Of a stretch of DNA of 64,000 bases, positions 19,851-29,800 are shown piece by piece. The stretch comes from UBA4416 sp031539425 (GTDB lineage: Bacteria > Bacteroidota > Bacteroidia > B-17B0 > Aurantibacillaceae): assembly GCA_031539425.1 (NCBI GenBank), contig JAVKLI010000051.1, positions 1 through 64,000 of the forward strand, given 5' to 3'. The position numbers were made by a program, and so were the translations under genes. The notes under the pieces were generated by a model. The model searched no databases. It saw nothing but the letters and a program-made list of their open reading frames with translations, and was not told the DNA's origin. Positions within the stretch are counted from its first letter, which is position 1. Every line of letters begins with the position of its first letter.

Positions 19851-21032
19851 TTGTATCCTAAAATTATTTTACAAAAGGGAAAAGATGAAGCTATCAAACG
19901 CTTTCATCCTTGGATATTTTCAGGAGCTATAAAATCTATGGACTCTTTAATTAAAGAGGGCGATATAGTTGAAGTTTACTCATATAATGATCAGTTTTTA
20001 GGAATAGGTTTTTACCATCAATCTAGTATTGCTGTTAGATTAATTTCTTTTAGTAAACAAGTCATTAATTTAGATTTTTGGATTAAAAAAATACAACACG
20101 CATTTCAATTTCGTGTTTTTTTAAACTTAGCTAACTCTCAACACACAAACATTTATAGACTTATATTTGGAGAAGGCGACAGCTTATCCAGCTTAATAAT
20201 TGATTATGTTAATGGACATTGTGTTTTTCAAGCGCATACAATAGCTATGCACATGCAACGTAATGAAATTGTAGAAGCGCTTAAATTTATTTATAAAGAA
20301 AAATTAATTTCTGTTTATGATAAAAGCATTGAAACTCTACCAACAAATTACGTATTGCAGCATGCAAATATGTTTTTATATGGTAAACTTGAAAATGAAA
20401 TGATTGTAAATGAAAATGGGTACCCCTTTTTTGTTGATTTTATTAATGGTCAAAAAACAGGTTTTTTTATTGATCAAAGAGAAAATAGAAAATTATTACA
20501 AAATTACTGTAGCAATAAAAATGTTTTAAATACTTTTTCTTACTCTGGTGGTTTTTCAGTTTATGCGTTACACAATAAAGCAAGGCATGTGCATTCAATA
20601 GATTCAAGTGAAAAAGCAATTCAATTATGTAATCAAAACATTGGTTTAAATAAATTGTCTGATCATCATTCATCTACCGTTATAGATGCCTTTGATTTTA
20701 TTAAATCTGAAGGAAAACAATACGATTTAATTATTTTAGATCCACCTGCATTTGCAAAATCTAAAGATGTAAAACATAACGCTGTACAAGGTTATAAAAG
20801 GTTGAACACATTAGCATTAACTAACATTAAAAAACAAGGCATTTTATTTACCTTTTCATGTTCTGGTGTAATTGATAAAAATTTGTTTTATAATACCATT
20901 ACTGCCGCAGCTATAGAGTCTAGAAGAAATATAAAGTTATTACACGTATTAAATCAACCCGCCGATCATCCCATTATGCCTAATTTTCCTGAAGGTGAAT
21001 ATTTAAAAGGCTTGGTATTTTATGTTGAATAA
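19851..21032 (+). CDS. rlmI: RlmI-like class I SAM-dependent rRNA methyltransferase
   Basis: A 393-residue protein of the RlmI family, which methylates C5 of a cytosine in 23S rRNA. The start is TTG, chosen because the family begins right at this point (YPKIILQKGKDEAIKRFHPW) and no ATG is available before residue 30. An N-terminal PUA domain (about 2-75) is followed by an RlmI-type domain and a Rossmann methyltransferase core with NTFSYSGGFSVYAL at about 226-239 (SAM site), and LIILDPPAFAKSK at about 293-305. A Cys in FTFSCSG near 345 fits the catalytic Cys of m5C enzymes. It overlaps the next gene by 11 bases. The exact target is inferred from the family. Confidence 0.85.
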   Translation: MYPKIILQKGKDEAIKRFHPWIFSGAIKSMDSLIKEGDIVEVYSYNDQFLGIGFYHQSSIAVRLISFSKQVINLDFWIKKIQHAFQFRVFLNLANSQHTNIYRLIFGEGDSLSSLIIDYVNGHCVFQAHTIAMHMQRNEIVEALKFIYKEKLISVYDKSIETLPTNYVLQHANMFLYGKLENEMIVNENGYPFFVDFINGQKTGFFIDQRENRKLLQNYCSNKNVLNTFSYSGGFSVYALHNKARHVHSIDSSEKAIQLCNQNIGLNKLSDHHSSTVIDAFDFIKSEGKQYDLIILDPPAFAKSKDVKHNAVQGYKRLNTLALTNIKKQGILFTFSCSGVIDKNLFYNTITAAAIESRRNIKLLHVLNQPADHPIMPNFPEGEYLKGLVFYVE

Positions 21033-21960
21033 TATTCAAGTGAAAAACTTTAAAATTGTTAAGCATAACGATATTGATTTTAAAAAATGGGATTTTACAA
21101 TTTTAAATTCAACTTACTTTAATATATTTTTATTAAGTAGTTATCTTAATACCATTCATCCAAAATGGGATGCTTTAGTATATAATGATTATGAGGCTAT
21201 TTGCCCTTTAACACACAAAGTTAAATACACCTTACAATATTATTTGCAACCGCTATTTGTATCTCAATTTGGGCTTACAGGAAAATTCAATTTAGAAATT
21301 GAACAAGTATTTTTTAATTTTTTAAAAATGAATTACTCCATTGTTCATATTGAATTAAATCAAAACCATTTTTTACCAGAATTAAAAAGTTACACCAAAC
21401 ATACTTTTTTGTTGGATTTACAAATTGCTAACGGGTTAAATACACACACTAAAAGAAAGATAAAATTAGCGGAAGAGTGCGGTTTAAAAATAATTGAAGT
21501 TATTAATGAAAATGTAACAGCTCTTACTCATGCGTATTTATTGCCATTTTTAAAAGAGCAGTTAAAGTTAAATAATACAGCAATACAAAAAGCTGTTGAT
21601 ATTATAATTACTGCCCAAAAACAAAAGCATTTAAAGGTGTTTATAGCTACTGATAATAATCATATTATTCATGCAATTGGGTATTTTATAACTTATTCAA
21701 GCCAAGTTGTATATTTTAAAGGAACTACAATTGATAAAAGTGCCAATAACGGTGCTATGCATCTGCTAATGAATTATGCAATTAATTATTTTAAAGATAA
21801 ACTCAATCACTTTGATTTTGCCGGAGGAAACACAGTTGGTTTAGAGCAGTTTTATAAAGGATTTGGCGCTCTAAAAGTTAGTTACCCTGTGTATAGACAC
21901 AATAGGCTTCCAAAAATTATAAAGCTCATGTTAAAATTGCTTACAAAAGCAAACTTTTAA
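21022..21960 (+). CDS. FemAB/GNAT-like acyltransferase fold protein
   Basis: A 312-residue soluble protein with no signal peptide. The C-terminal half looks like a GNAT fold of the FemAB or BioF2-like kind: LKVFIATDNNHIIHAIGYFI, a strand pair reading VVYFKGTTIDKS, and the ending HFDFAGGNTVGLEQFYKGFG, which resembles the typical FDxxG-N...FKxxFG motif. The N-terminal half is diverged (WDALVYNDYEAICPL). Such proteins transfer aminoacyl or acyl groups, but the substrate here is unknown. It overlaps the RlmI-like gene by 11 bases, so translation is probably coupled; why the two are linked is not evident. Confidence 0.65.
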   Translation: MLNNIQVKNFKIVKHNDIDFKKWDFTILNSTYFNIFLLSSYLNTIHPKWDALVYNDYEAICPLTHKVKYTLQYYLQPLFVSQFGLTGKFNLEIEQVFFNFLKMNYSIVHIELNQNHFLPELKSYTKHTFLLDLQIANGLNTHTKRKIKLAEECGLKIIEVINENVTALTHAYLLPFLKEQLKLNNTAIQKAVDIIITAQKQKHLKVFIATDNNHIIHAIGYFITYSSQVVYFKGTTIDKSANNGAMHLLMNYAINYFKDKLNHFDFAGGNTVGLEQFYKGFGALKVSYPVYRHNRLPKIIKLMLKLLTKANF

Positions 21961-22042
21961 TTTATAGTTGTTTAGTAATTTTTATTCAATTTTATGATTA
22001 AGAATTTAAATAAGCATAACTTTATCATTTTAAATTTATAAA

Positions 22043-23200
22043 ATGACTCATTTCTCTTCAAAAAAATTTGGCACTAAAGCTATACATGTAGGCGCAGAGC
22101 CAGACCCAACCACAGGGGCAATAATGACTCCTATTTTCCAAACCTCTACTTACGTACAGGCCTCACCTGGCGACCACAAAGGATACGCCTATGCAAGAGG
22201 AAAAAACCCTACACGTGATGCTTTACAAACTAATTTAGCCTCATTAGAGCAAGCAAAGCATTGCCTTTGTTTTAGCTCGGGTATGGGAGCAATTGATGCT
22301 ATTTGTAAATTATTAAAACCTGGAGATGAAGTAATTACCAGTGATGATTTATATGGTGGCTCTTACAGAATGTTTACCAAAGTATTTGCAAACTATGGTA
22401 TCAAATTTCATTTTATAAATATGCTAGATCTAAAAAGTATAGAAAATAAAATTAACCCAAACACCAAACTGATTTGGACAGAAACGCCATCTAACCCTAC
22501 TATGCAAATTGTAGATTTAGAACAAGTAAACCTTATTGCAAAAAAACATAACCTACTATTTGCTGTAGATAATACGTTTGCATCTCCTTACTTACAAAAC
22601 CCTATAACTTATGGAGCGGATATTGTGATGCATTCTATAACAAAGTATATAAGTGGCCACAGCGATGTAGTAATGGGCGCTTTAATGATGAATGACGATA
22701 AACTATTTGAACAACTTGCCTTTATCCATAACAGCTGTGGAGCCACCCCAGGTCCAATGGATTCATTTTTAGTCATGCGTGGTGTTAAAACCCTGCATTT
22801 ACGAATGGAACGCCATTGCTTTAATGGTAAACAAATAGCTGAATATTTAAAAAAACACCCAAAAATTGAAAAAGTGTATTGGCCTGGATTTACAGACCAT
22901 CCAAATCATACCGTTGCAAAAAAACAAATGAAAGATTTTGGTGGGATGTTATCCATAGTATTAAAAGATAAAAACATAGAAAACACTTTTAAAGTTGCTT
23001 CATCGTTTAAAGTATTTTCATTAGCCGAATCATTAGGCGGTGTCGAATCTTTAATCAATCATCCCGCTACTATGACACATGCCTCCATTCCAAAAACAGA
23101 AAGAGAGAAAGTAGGTGTGGTAGATAATATGTTACGACTAAGCATAGGTGTAGAAGACATAGAAGATTTATTAGAAGATCTTGAACAAGCTTTAAAGTAA
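22043..23200 (+). CDS. Cys/Met-metabolism PLP enzyme (cystathionine gamma-synthase/lyase family)
   Basis: A 385-residue fold-type I pyridoxal-phosphate enzyme of trans-sulfuration. It shows the typical start FGTKAIHVGAEPDPTTGAI, YARGKNPTRDALQ, the phosphate-binding SSGMGAID, ETPSNPTMQIVDL, the lysine motif SITKYISGHSDVVMG with PLP Lys201, and the C-terminal SLGGVESLINHPATMTH. Sequence alone does not separate gamma-synthase, gamma-lyase, beta-lyase or methionine gamma-lyase. The next gene starts directly after the stop codon, so they are co-transcribed. Confidence 0.93.
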   Translation: MTHFSSKKFGTKAIHVGAEPDPTTGAIMTPIFQTSTYVQASPGDHKGYAYARGKNPTRDALQTNLASLEQAKHCLCFSSGMGAIDAICKLLKPGDEVITSDDLYGGSYRMFTKVFANYGIKFHFINMLDLKSIENKINPNTKLIWTETPSNPTMQIVDLEQVNLIAKKHNLLFAVDNTFASPYLQNPITYGADIVMHSITKYISGHSDVVMGALMMNDDKLFEQLAFIHNSCGATPGPMDSFLVMRGVKTLHLRMERHCFNGKQIAEYLKKHPKIEKVYWPGFTDHPNHTVAKKQMKDFGGMLSIVLKDKNIENTFKVASSFKVFSLAESLGGVESLINHPATMTHASIPKTEREKVGVVDNMLRLSIGVEDIEDLLEDLEQALK

Positions 23201-24265
23201 ATGGATTCTTTTATCATTTCTGGTATTCAACAAATTGGCGTAGGTAATATTGACACACCCAAAACCTATAACTGGTACAAAACAGTATTTGGATCAAATA
23301 TTAAAATTTTTAACGAAAAGGCAACAGCATCATTAATGCTGCCATATACAGCCAATAAACCACATGACAGACACGCCATACTAGCACTTAATTTAAATGG
23401 TGGCGGTGGATTTGAAATATGGCAATACATAAGCAGACCCCCTGAAAGTGCTAATTTTAAAATACAACTAGGCGATATAGGGATAATTATAGGAAAAATT
23501 AAAACGTATGATATTCAAAAAACGTATCAGCATTTTATAAATCAAAATGTAAAAATTTTATCTGCTATAACCACTACACCATATCATATCAAACACTTTT
23601 ATATAGAAGACCTATGGGGTAATTATTTTGAAATTATTGAAGAGCTCAACAACAATTGGTTTCAACAAAAAGAAAGCTATAATGGTGGCATTTTAGGCGC
23701 AGTTATTGGCGTTACAAATATTGAAAAATCACATGTGTTTTATAAAAATGTACTTGGTTTTGATAAAGTGCTTTTTACCGGAGAAGATACATTTGAAGAT
23801 ATGCAAGGCTTACAGGGTTATAACAGAAAAATAAAACGCCTTGTTTTAACCAATTCTAAAGAAAGAAAAGGAAGCTTTGGTAAATTACTTGGAAACAATC
23901 AAATAGAGTTGGTACAACTTGTAAATGATAAACCTAATATTGTATTTAAAAACAGACTTTGGGGCGATTGTGGTTTTATACACTTATGTTTTGATATTAA
24001 AAACATGGTTGCATTACAAAAGCATTGCGAACAAAACAAACACCCATTTACAATTGATGGTGGTGCGCATTTTGCTATGGAAAAAGCCAAAGGACATTTT
24101 ACTTACATTGAAGATCCTGACGCAACTTTAATAGAATTTGTAGAAACAAAAAAAATTCCGATTATAAAAAAATATGGTATTTACTTGGATTTAACAAAAT
24201 GGTCGGAAACTAAAAATTTACCTTGGCTTATTATAAAAGCACTTGCTTTTAGTAAAGACAAATAA
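23201..24265 (+). CDS. Two-domain VOC (glyoxalase/dioxygenase fold) protein
   Basis: A 354-residue protein with two vicinal-oxygen-chelate halves, at about 5-130 (IQQIGVGNIDTPKTYNWYKT; LWGNYFEIIEE) and about 165-315 (GVTNIEKSHVFYKNVLGFDK; GFIHLCFDI; IEDPDATLIEFVET). In the second half a His in FIHLCF and the Glu in LIEFVE fit a metal site. The family covers glyoxalases, ring-cleaving dioxygenases and isomerases, so the reaction is open. The start codon abuts the stop of the trans-sulfuration enzyme, hinting at a linked sulfur or keto-acid step, which is inference only. A 35-residue tail follows the second VOC domain. Confidence 0.75.
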   Translation: MDSFIISGIQQIGVGNIDTPKTYNWYKTVFGSNIKIFNEKATASLMLPYTANKPHDRHAILALNLNGGGGFEIWQYISRPPESANFKIQLGDIGIIIGKIKTYDIQKTYQHFINQNVKILSAITTTPYHIKHFYIEDLWGNYFEIIEELNNNWFQQKESYNGGILGAVIGVTNIEKSHVFYKNVLGFDKVLFTGEDTFEDMQGLQGYNRKIKRLVLTNSKERKGSFGKLLGNNQIELVQLVNDKPNIVFKNRLWGDCGFIHLCFDIKNMVALQKHCEQNKHPFTIDGGAHFAMEKAKGHFTYIEDPDATLIEFVETKKIPIIKKYGIYLDLTKWSETKNLPWLIIKALAFSKDK

Positions 24266-24284
24266 AGCTTACATACAGGTTGAA

Positions 24285-24412
24285 TTACCAATTTTGAATT
24301 GCTGATTCAGTTTTTTCTAATCCTAATCGCCATAATAATATAAATATAAAAGTTGCTAATACAGATAAAGTAAATGCCATAGCTGCTAAATAAATAGCAC
24401 CATCTTTTTTTT
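24285..24412 (-). pseudogene. 3' part of a small membrane-protein gene cut by an IS5 relic
   Basis: On the minus strand this reads KKDGAIYLAAMAFTLSVLAT, a Phe/Ile/Leu-rich remainder of a transmembrane helix ending LLWRLGLEK, then TESAIQNW and a stop. It has no start and breaks off at the edge of the transposase relic. The matching 5' part is at 25014-25107: joining the two gives one open frame (reading D-L-F-Q-K-K-D-G across the joint) of 74 codons with the stop. The protein would be small, with a soluble N terminus and one C-terminal helix. I do not recognise its family. Confidence 0.55.
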
Positions 24413-25015
24413 GGAGCTTACAATGGCATAAGCGAAGCACAATGTTGGCGCATTATAACCCAATTGGATCGACTATTAATAAAAAGTAAACTATTTCATT
24501 TACCAGGTAAAAAAGTTTTGCAACAAGCTAATTCGTTTGAAGTTGTACTAGTGGATGTATCAGAAAACCCTATAGAACGTCCTAAAAAACAAAAGAAATA
24601 TTACTCAGGGAAAAAGAAAAAGCATACGTTAAAAACACAAATATTGGCAGACAAAAAGAGTAAAAAAATAATTTGCATCCCTCAGTCTAAAGGTAGAAAA
24701 CACGATTATAGAGTGTTTAAAGAAAGTAAAGTGTATGTGCATCATGCTACAAAAATTTAAGCAGATACAGGCTACATGGGACTTCAAAAAATATACACTA
24801 ATACAGAAATACCAAAAAAACGAAGCAAGAAAAATCTACTAACATCAACAGATAAGCAACGAAACCAGGAAATATCAAAAAGCAGGGTTAGTATTGAAAA
24901 CATTATTAGGTCAATTAAAATTTATAGAATAATAGCTGAAAAATATAGAAATAGAAGAAAACGCTTTACCCTCAGACTTAACTTGATTGCAGGGATATAT
25001 AACTATCAATTATGA
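24413..25015 (+). mobile_element. IS5-family (ISL2-like) transposase relic
   Basis: One frame reads as the second part of a DDE transposase: GISEAQCWRIITQLD, LPGKKVLQQAN, VDVSENPIERPKKQKKYYSG, a His-containing KHTLKTQ, then a TAA stop at 24758-24760, then ADTGYMGLQKIY, SIENIIRSIKIYRIIAEKYR, NRRKRFTLRLNLIAGIYN and the normal end. The first Asp (VDVSE), second Asp (ADTG) and Glu (SIEN) of the catalytic triad are all still there. The N-terminal 45 or so residues and both terminal inverted repeats are missing, so the element is dead. The internal stop falls just before the second catalytic Asp. It splits a minus-strand gene. Confidence 0.85.
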
Positions 25016-25107
25016 AAGAGGTCTATTGATGTTAAATAGGCTTTTAATGATGACAAAGTTTGTAATTCTTGAATTAAAGAGTTTGAAAATTGGTCGATGA
25101 AGTCCAC
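25014..25107 (-). pseudogene. 5' part of the IS-split small membrane-protein gene
   Basis: Downstream of the barrel gene on the same strand, a coding-like frame reads VDKKYNVKQK then V-DFIDQFSNSLIQELQTLSS and LKAYLTSIDLF before meeting the transposase relic. A GTG at 25105-25107 gives a possible start; codons before it back to 25137 are also open but have no start. It probably was the third gene of the TPR/barrel operon, beginning about 30 bases after the barrel stop. The 3' part lies at 24285-24412. Confidence 0.5.
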
Positions 25108-25137
25108 TTTTTGTTTAACATTATATTTTTTATCAAC

Positions 25138-26799
25138 TTAAAATGGGATCAATGTAATGCCAAATATGAAGTTAAAACGCTGACTTTGGTATTTATCCCA
25201 AATAAAGTAATCTTGATTGGTAAGATTATTACAATTTATAAAAGCACTAAATAATTTACTATATCTAAATTCTATCCCTACATTCACATCAATATAACTA
25301 TCAATATATTGTATTGATTTACTGTCTTGTTTATTTATTTTTTCTCCATTAGGGCGTACACCAAAATATTTACAACTAGCTATAAAAATTATTTTTTGCT
25401 GGATATTATATTTTGCAATCAAATCCCATTCTAAGGCGGGTTTGTTACAAGCTTCTTTTAAAGTGTTTAATTGATATTGATAATAGTTTGCAATTGTTGA
25501 TATGGCAAATCTACTAGAAGCTTGATAATGCGCTTGAGCTTTAATATTAAATACATTCGCCGCATCATATAAAACATCATATTTATAAATTTGATTACTT
25601 GTAGTTGAATTATTTTTTAAAATAAAAAATGGCATATTATCAATCACTTGATATGAAGTAGCAACATCGTACATAAAATGATAATTTAAATTACCCTTAA
25701 GTCCTAACATAAAACTGCCTTTAGTTATTGAGTTTTTTAAAGAATAAAGCGTATCCATAAATAAATTAGTATTAGTAATGGAGTTGTACGAGTTTTTATT
25801 TAATGCTGTATTGTATTCTGCATACAAATAAGTTAAATTGGGGGTTAGCTCATAAGTTGATTGCACATTTGGCAACATATAAAAACTGGTGTTAGATATT
25901 GCTCCCGTAACAATATCTGAACATAAAGTGATGCCTCCACGTGCTTTTAATTTTGATGCTTGAAAATTGATATAAGGATTTAATTTTATAATAGTGTTAT
26001 TAAAATTAATATTGCCTTGAAGGTGATTATAATACTCTACATGGCCACGTATATCAATTGATTGCTTAAATAAATAAGTATAAAAAAGGGCATTTAGGTT
26101 TATATTTTTTTCGTTTGATTTAAATCGATCATTCCAGTTATAAAATTGAAAATTAATGGTATGGTTTATTTTAGAACTATCCGTGTAATAACTTTTTAAT
26201 TGTATAGATGGTGCAAAAATGGTATAGTTTTGAAACAATTCCTCATTTGTTTCTTTAACATTAGAAGTATTAAAGTTGTTATAATAAAAAGAGTGTCTTT
26301 GGATATTTAATTTAGAGTATATAGCATATTTGTTTAATAAATTTTTTGTTTCAAGGTTTAATTTATTTTGATTCTTAATACCATACCCATTTTCATTAAT
26401 GCTTGATGATGAAGATAAATGCTTGTAATCTGCGCTCCACATAAAGTCTTTAGTTCTTAAACTATTAGCGGTTAGATGAACGAGTGGGGTTAAATAATTT
26501 CCACATCCAATTTTTAAATACGCATAGTGTAATTGTTGTATCGGTTCACTTTGCATTTTTGCAGCATCTATTGATTTAGTGTCAAATTTTGAAAACAACG
26601 GTTTTAAATTAAAATCATACGAAGATACGTCAAGCCTTTTTATAGAATCTCTAAGTTCTGGCGCAGGTAAAACGATGTTAACATCTTTAATGTTTGGTTG
26701 AAAGGTAGAATTAGCAGTAAAAGTTTGATTAGAACCAATAGGTTGAGCAAAAGTAATATTAACACAAATAAATAAAATGATTATATACTTATTTTTCAT
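25138..26799 (-). CDS. Outer-membrane beta-barrel protein, TonB-receptor-like without plug
   Basis: A 553-residue protein with a signal peptide (MKNKYIIILFICVNITFAQ), a 60-residue periplasmic N-terminal stretch (VLPAPELRDSIKRLDVSSYD), then alternating-hydrophobicity strands rich in Tyr, Asn and Ser, and a C-terminal aromatic residue (FGITLIPF), the usual outer-membrane insertion signal. It has no CarboxypepD-like leader and no recognisable plug, so it is not a standard TonB-dependent receptor although Bacteroidota annotation often names relatives so. It starts 1 base after the TPR gene. The pair suggests an envelope complex in which the TPR protein works with the barrel. Confidence 0.75.
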   Translation of the reverse strand: MKNKYIIILFICVNITFAQPIGSNQTFTANSTFQPNIKDVNIVLPAPELRDSIKRLDVSSYDFNLKPLFSKFDTKSIDAAKMQSEPIQQLHYAYLKIGCGNYLTPLVHLTANSLRTKDFMWSADYKHLSSSSSINENGYGIKNQNKLNLETKNLLNKYAIYSKLNIQRHSFYYNNFNTSNVKETNEELFQNYTIFAPSIQLKSYYTDSSKINHTINFQFYNWNDRFKSNEKNINLNALFYTYLFKQSIDIRGHVEYYNHLQGNINFNNTIIKLNPYINFQASKLKARGGITLCSDIVTGAISNTSFYMLPNVQSTYELTPNLTYLYAEYNTALNKNSYNSITNTNLFMDTLYSLKNSITKGSFMLGLKGNLNYHFMYDVATSYQVIDNMPFFILKNNSTTSNQIYKYDVLYDAANVFNIKAQAHYQASSRFAISTIANYYQYQLNTLKEACNKPALEWDLIAKYNIQQKIIFIASCKYFGVRPNGEKINKQDSKSIQYIDSYIDVNVGIEFRYSKLFSAFINCNNLTNQDYFIWDKYQSQRFNFIFGITLIPF

Positions 26800-26800
26800 A

Positions 26801-29800
26801 TTATTTGTTTGGCATATTAGGCAATATAGTACCTGTAGATATTGGTGTAATAGTGCTTGTATTGGCAGGTTTTAATGTGTCGGAGTCTATAAATAGTTTT
26901 TTATCTGTTGTATTGTTTAAATCTATTTTAAATTGTTTTACATTTAATTTTTTTTGATTTTCTATGTATGCCTTTAAAACCTTAACTTGTTCAAGCTTAT
27001 CAATAGCTATTTTAGTTAATTGTTGGTTCGATTTATTATCAATAATTGTTTTTAACATGAGCTCTGCTGATTCTAAATCATTTTTTTTAATATATGTTTC
27101 GACAAGCAACAATAATCCATTTGTGTTTAATTCATCCGTAGAAAAATTAAAATTTAACAACGTATTTATTGACTTCTCTACTAATTCTAATTCAGATTTT
27201 ACATATTGAATTTGAGCTATATAATATTGAGCTTCTGCAGCATTAATGTTTTTATGATTTTTTACAATGAGTTTAAAATCTGTTAAAGCATCGTTATAGC
27301 GTTTTAGTTCAAATAATGATTTTGCCTTTTTGCTTTGAGCATCAAGTATTTGATGGGGGGGCAGTTGTTCAAATGCTAATAATTTATTAGCGTATATTAA
27401 TACTTCATCAAATTGTGATAAATAAAATTGACATTTTAATAGCCCTAAACAAGCAATTATTCTATTCTGATTATTATCTGCGTATAATTCTAATTTTTTA
27501 TATAATGGCACACACTGTGCATAATTTTTAGTTTTAATTAGTAACTGTGTTGTTTTTAATAATGCGTTTTCTGAAAAAATATTTTTATCTTTTTCTATAA
27601 CATATTGATAAGCCAATATTGCTTTATCTAACTGATTGAGTTTTAAAGCGCTTTCGGCCAAACAATGATTTATTTCGATAGTATTTTTGCCCGATTTAAA
27701 TTTTTGCAAGTAGGCTTCTACTTTTTCAATTGTTAAGGCATAGTTTTTGCTAATATAATAAGCCTCACGCACATTTTCGTAATAAGCCTCTTCCATTTCA
27801 TCATTTGATAAAGGTTGGCCTATTATATTAAAATAAGTATCCATTTCGTTTAATTTTTTAGCTGTTTCAAATATTTTTTTTATGTACGGTAATACGTTTT
27901 TGGCAGCATCATCTGTTGGATTTATTTTAACAAGTTTGTCAAAATAATAAAAGGCACTATCATCAATTGCTAAATTATAATAACCTAAACCAATGCCGCC
28001 ATAAGCCTTATTAGCGTATATTGATTTTGGAAATTTTGAAAGTAATTTTTGATAAGATGTGATTGCTAATTGATATTTACTTAAATTTTTATTTTGAGTT
28101 TCAGCTATTTCAAAATAAAATGATGCAATAAATTCAGAGTTAGGAAAAATTTTAATGAGTTGATTTAAGGTTGCAATTTTTGCTTCATATTGATTTGTTA
28201 AACCTTCGCATAAGGCTTTTTGATATAAACAATATTCAACTTCACGTTTATTTGTTTCAAGCGCTTCGGTATAATGTATTTTAGCCTGTTCAAAAACACC
28301 TTGCATAAAATAGCTATCAGCAATTCTTAATACAGCATCTGGTTTTTTATCTGCGCCATAAAAATTTTTAGATAAAAGAAATTTTCTAAACGCAATGTTG
28401 GCTTTTTCGTAATTATTTTTTTGCTGAAAATAGCCATATCCAATTTGATAATTGGATAAATCAAAGTTTATTTGATTGTAAGATGCCTCATTGTTTTGAT
28501 AATTAAGCCAAGTATTTACTGCGGTTTCATAATCTTTTAAATTATAAAATACATTTCCTAATTCAAACAATGCGTTGGCTGTTATTTTTTTATTAGTATT
28601 AATTTTTATTGCTTTTTTATAATGTTTTATAGCACTATCTAATTCTGTATTTTGAAAATGTTTATTAGCTTTATTGTAATGTAATGTTTGATAAATTGAT
28701 TTAAGATGTTCGGGAATAATATCCATGAGTTCTAAATAATAAATGGCTTTGTTATAATTTTTAGAACTACTATAAGCATGCGTTAAGTATTGAAAGGCTT
28801 CATTTTTATAAGTTGAGTTTGGATATTTGATTGTAAAATTTTGAAATGCTGTAATAGCATCATTAAAAGGAGACACGGTGAGTTCGTAACATAATTTTGA
28901 ATAATTAAAGAAACTTTCTTCAGACACTGTTTTATCAAAGTTTAGTTCTGATGCTAATAGCAAGGCTTGTCGAGCTTTTAATTTTTCATTTTGGTGCAAG
29001 TAACATTTAGCTAAATAATATAATGATATTTGACTTATACTATCTTGACCTAACAAGTTTTTTGAAAATTTTGCAATGGCTTTATCAAATTGTTTATTAA
29101 AAAAATATGCGTAACCTATTTTAAAACACATATTTTTATCTAGAATAACTTCGAGACTATCGGCTTTATGATAATAATGTAGGGTATTACTAAAATCAGA
29201 TTTTGTGAAGTAAGTATCACTTAATAATAAATATAGTTCCGATAATTTTGGTGAATCGCTATATGTTTTTATAAATTCTAAAGCATCTATAATTACATCA
29301 TCAAATTTATTAAGTAAAAAATTAATTTGAATAATATAAAATGGAACCACATTTGAAAAAGTTTCAGATTTTTTTAACACGTTAAATTCTTTTAAAGCAT
29401 CAGTATAGTTTTTATTAATGTAATTAATGTAGGCTAAATAATATCTAATAGACTCTTGATATTTAGATGAATCTTGAACTATTTTTTTAAAATCATTTGT
29501 GGCATTATCTAAATTGTTGGTTGAAAAATAACTATAGCCTCTTTTAAAATAAAACTCATGTTTTTCTTCTAATGTTAATTCGTCTTCTTCTACTTGATTA
29601 AAAGTAGAAATAACTTCTTCAAATTTCTTTTTTCTAAAATTGGAAATTGCCAAATAATAATAGGCTTTTTTAAGCTTATTACTGGTTGGGTATTTTTGAA
29701 TAAATTGTTTTAAATCCCAATCCCCATCCTTATGAAACAACTCTATTTTGCATATAGACTGGTATAATTTTGAATCTATTTCATGTAATGGTTGATGCGT

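Noticed and set aside
24464..25015. Two separate small genes within the first IS relic
   Set aside because: They are in the same frame, separated only by one stop codon, and align with one transposase; neither has a credible start.
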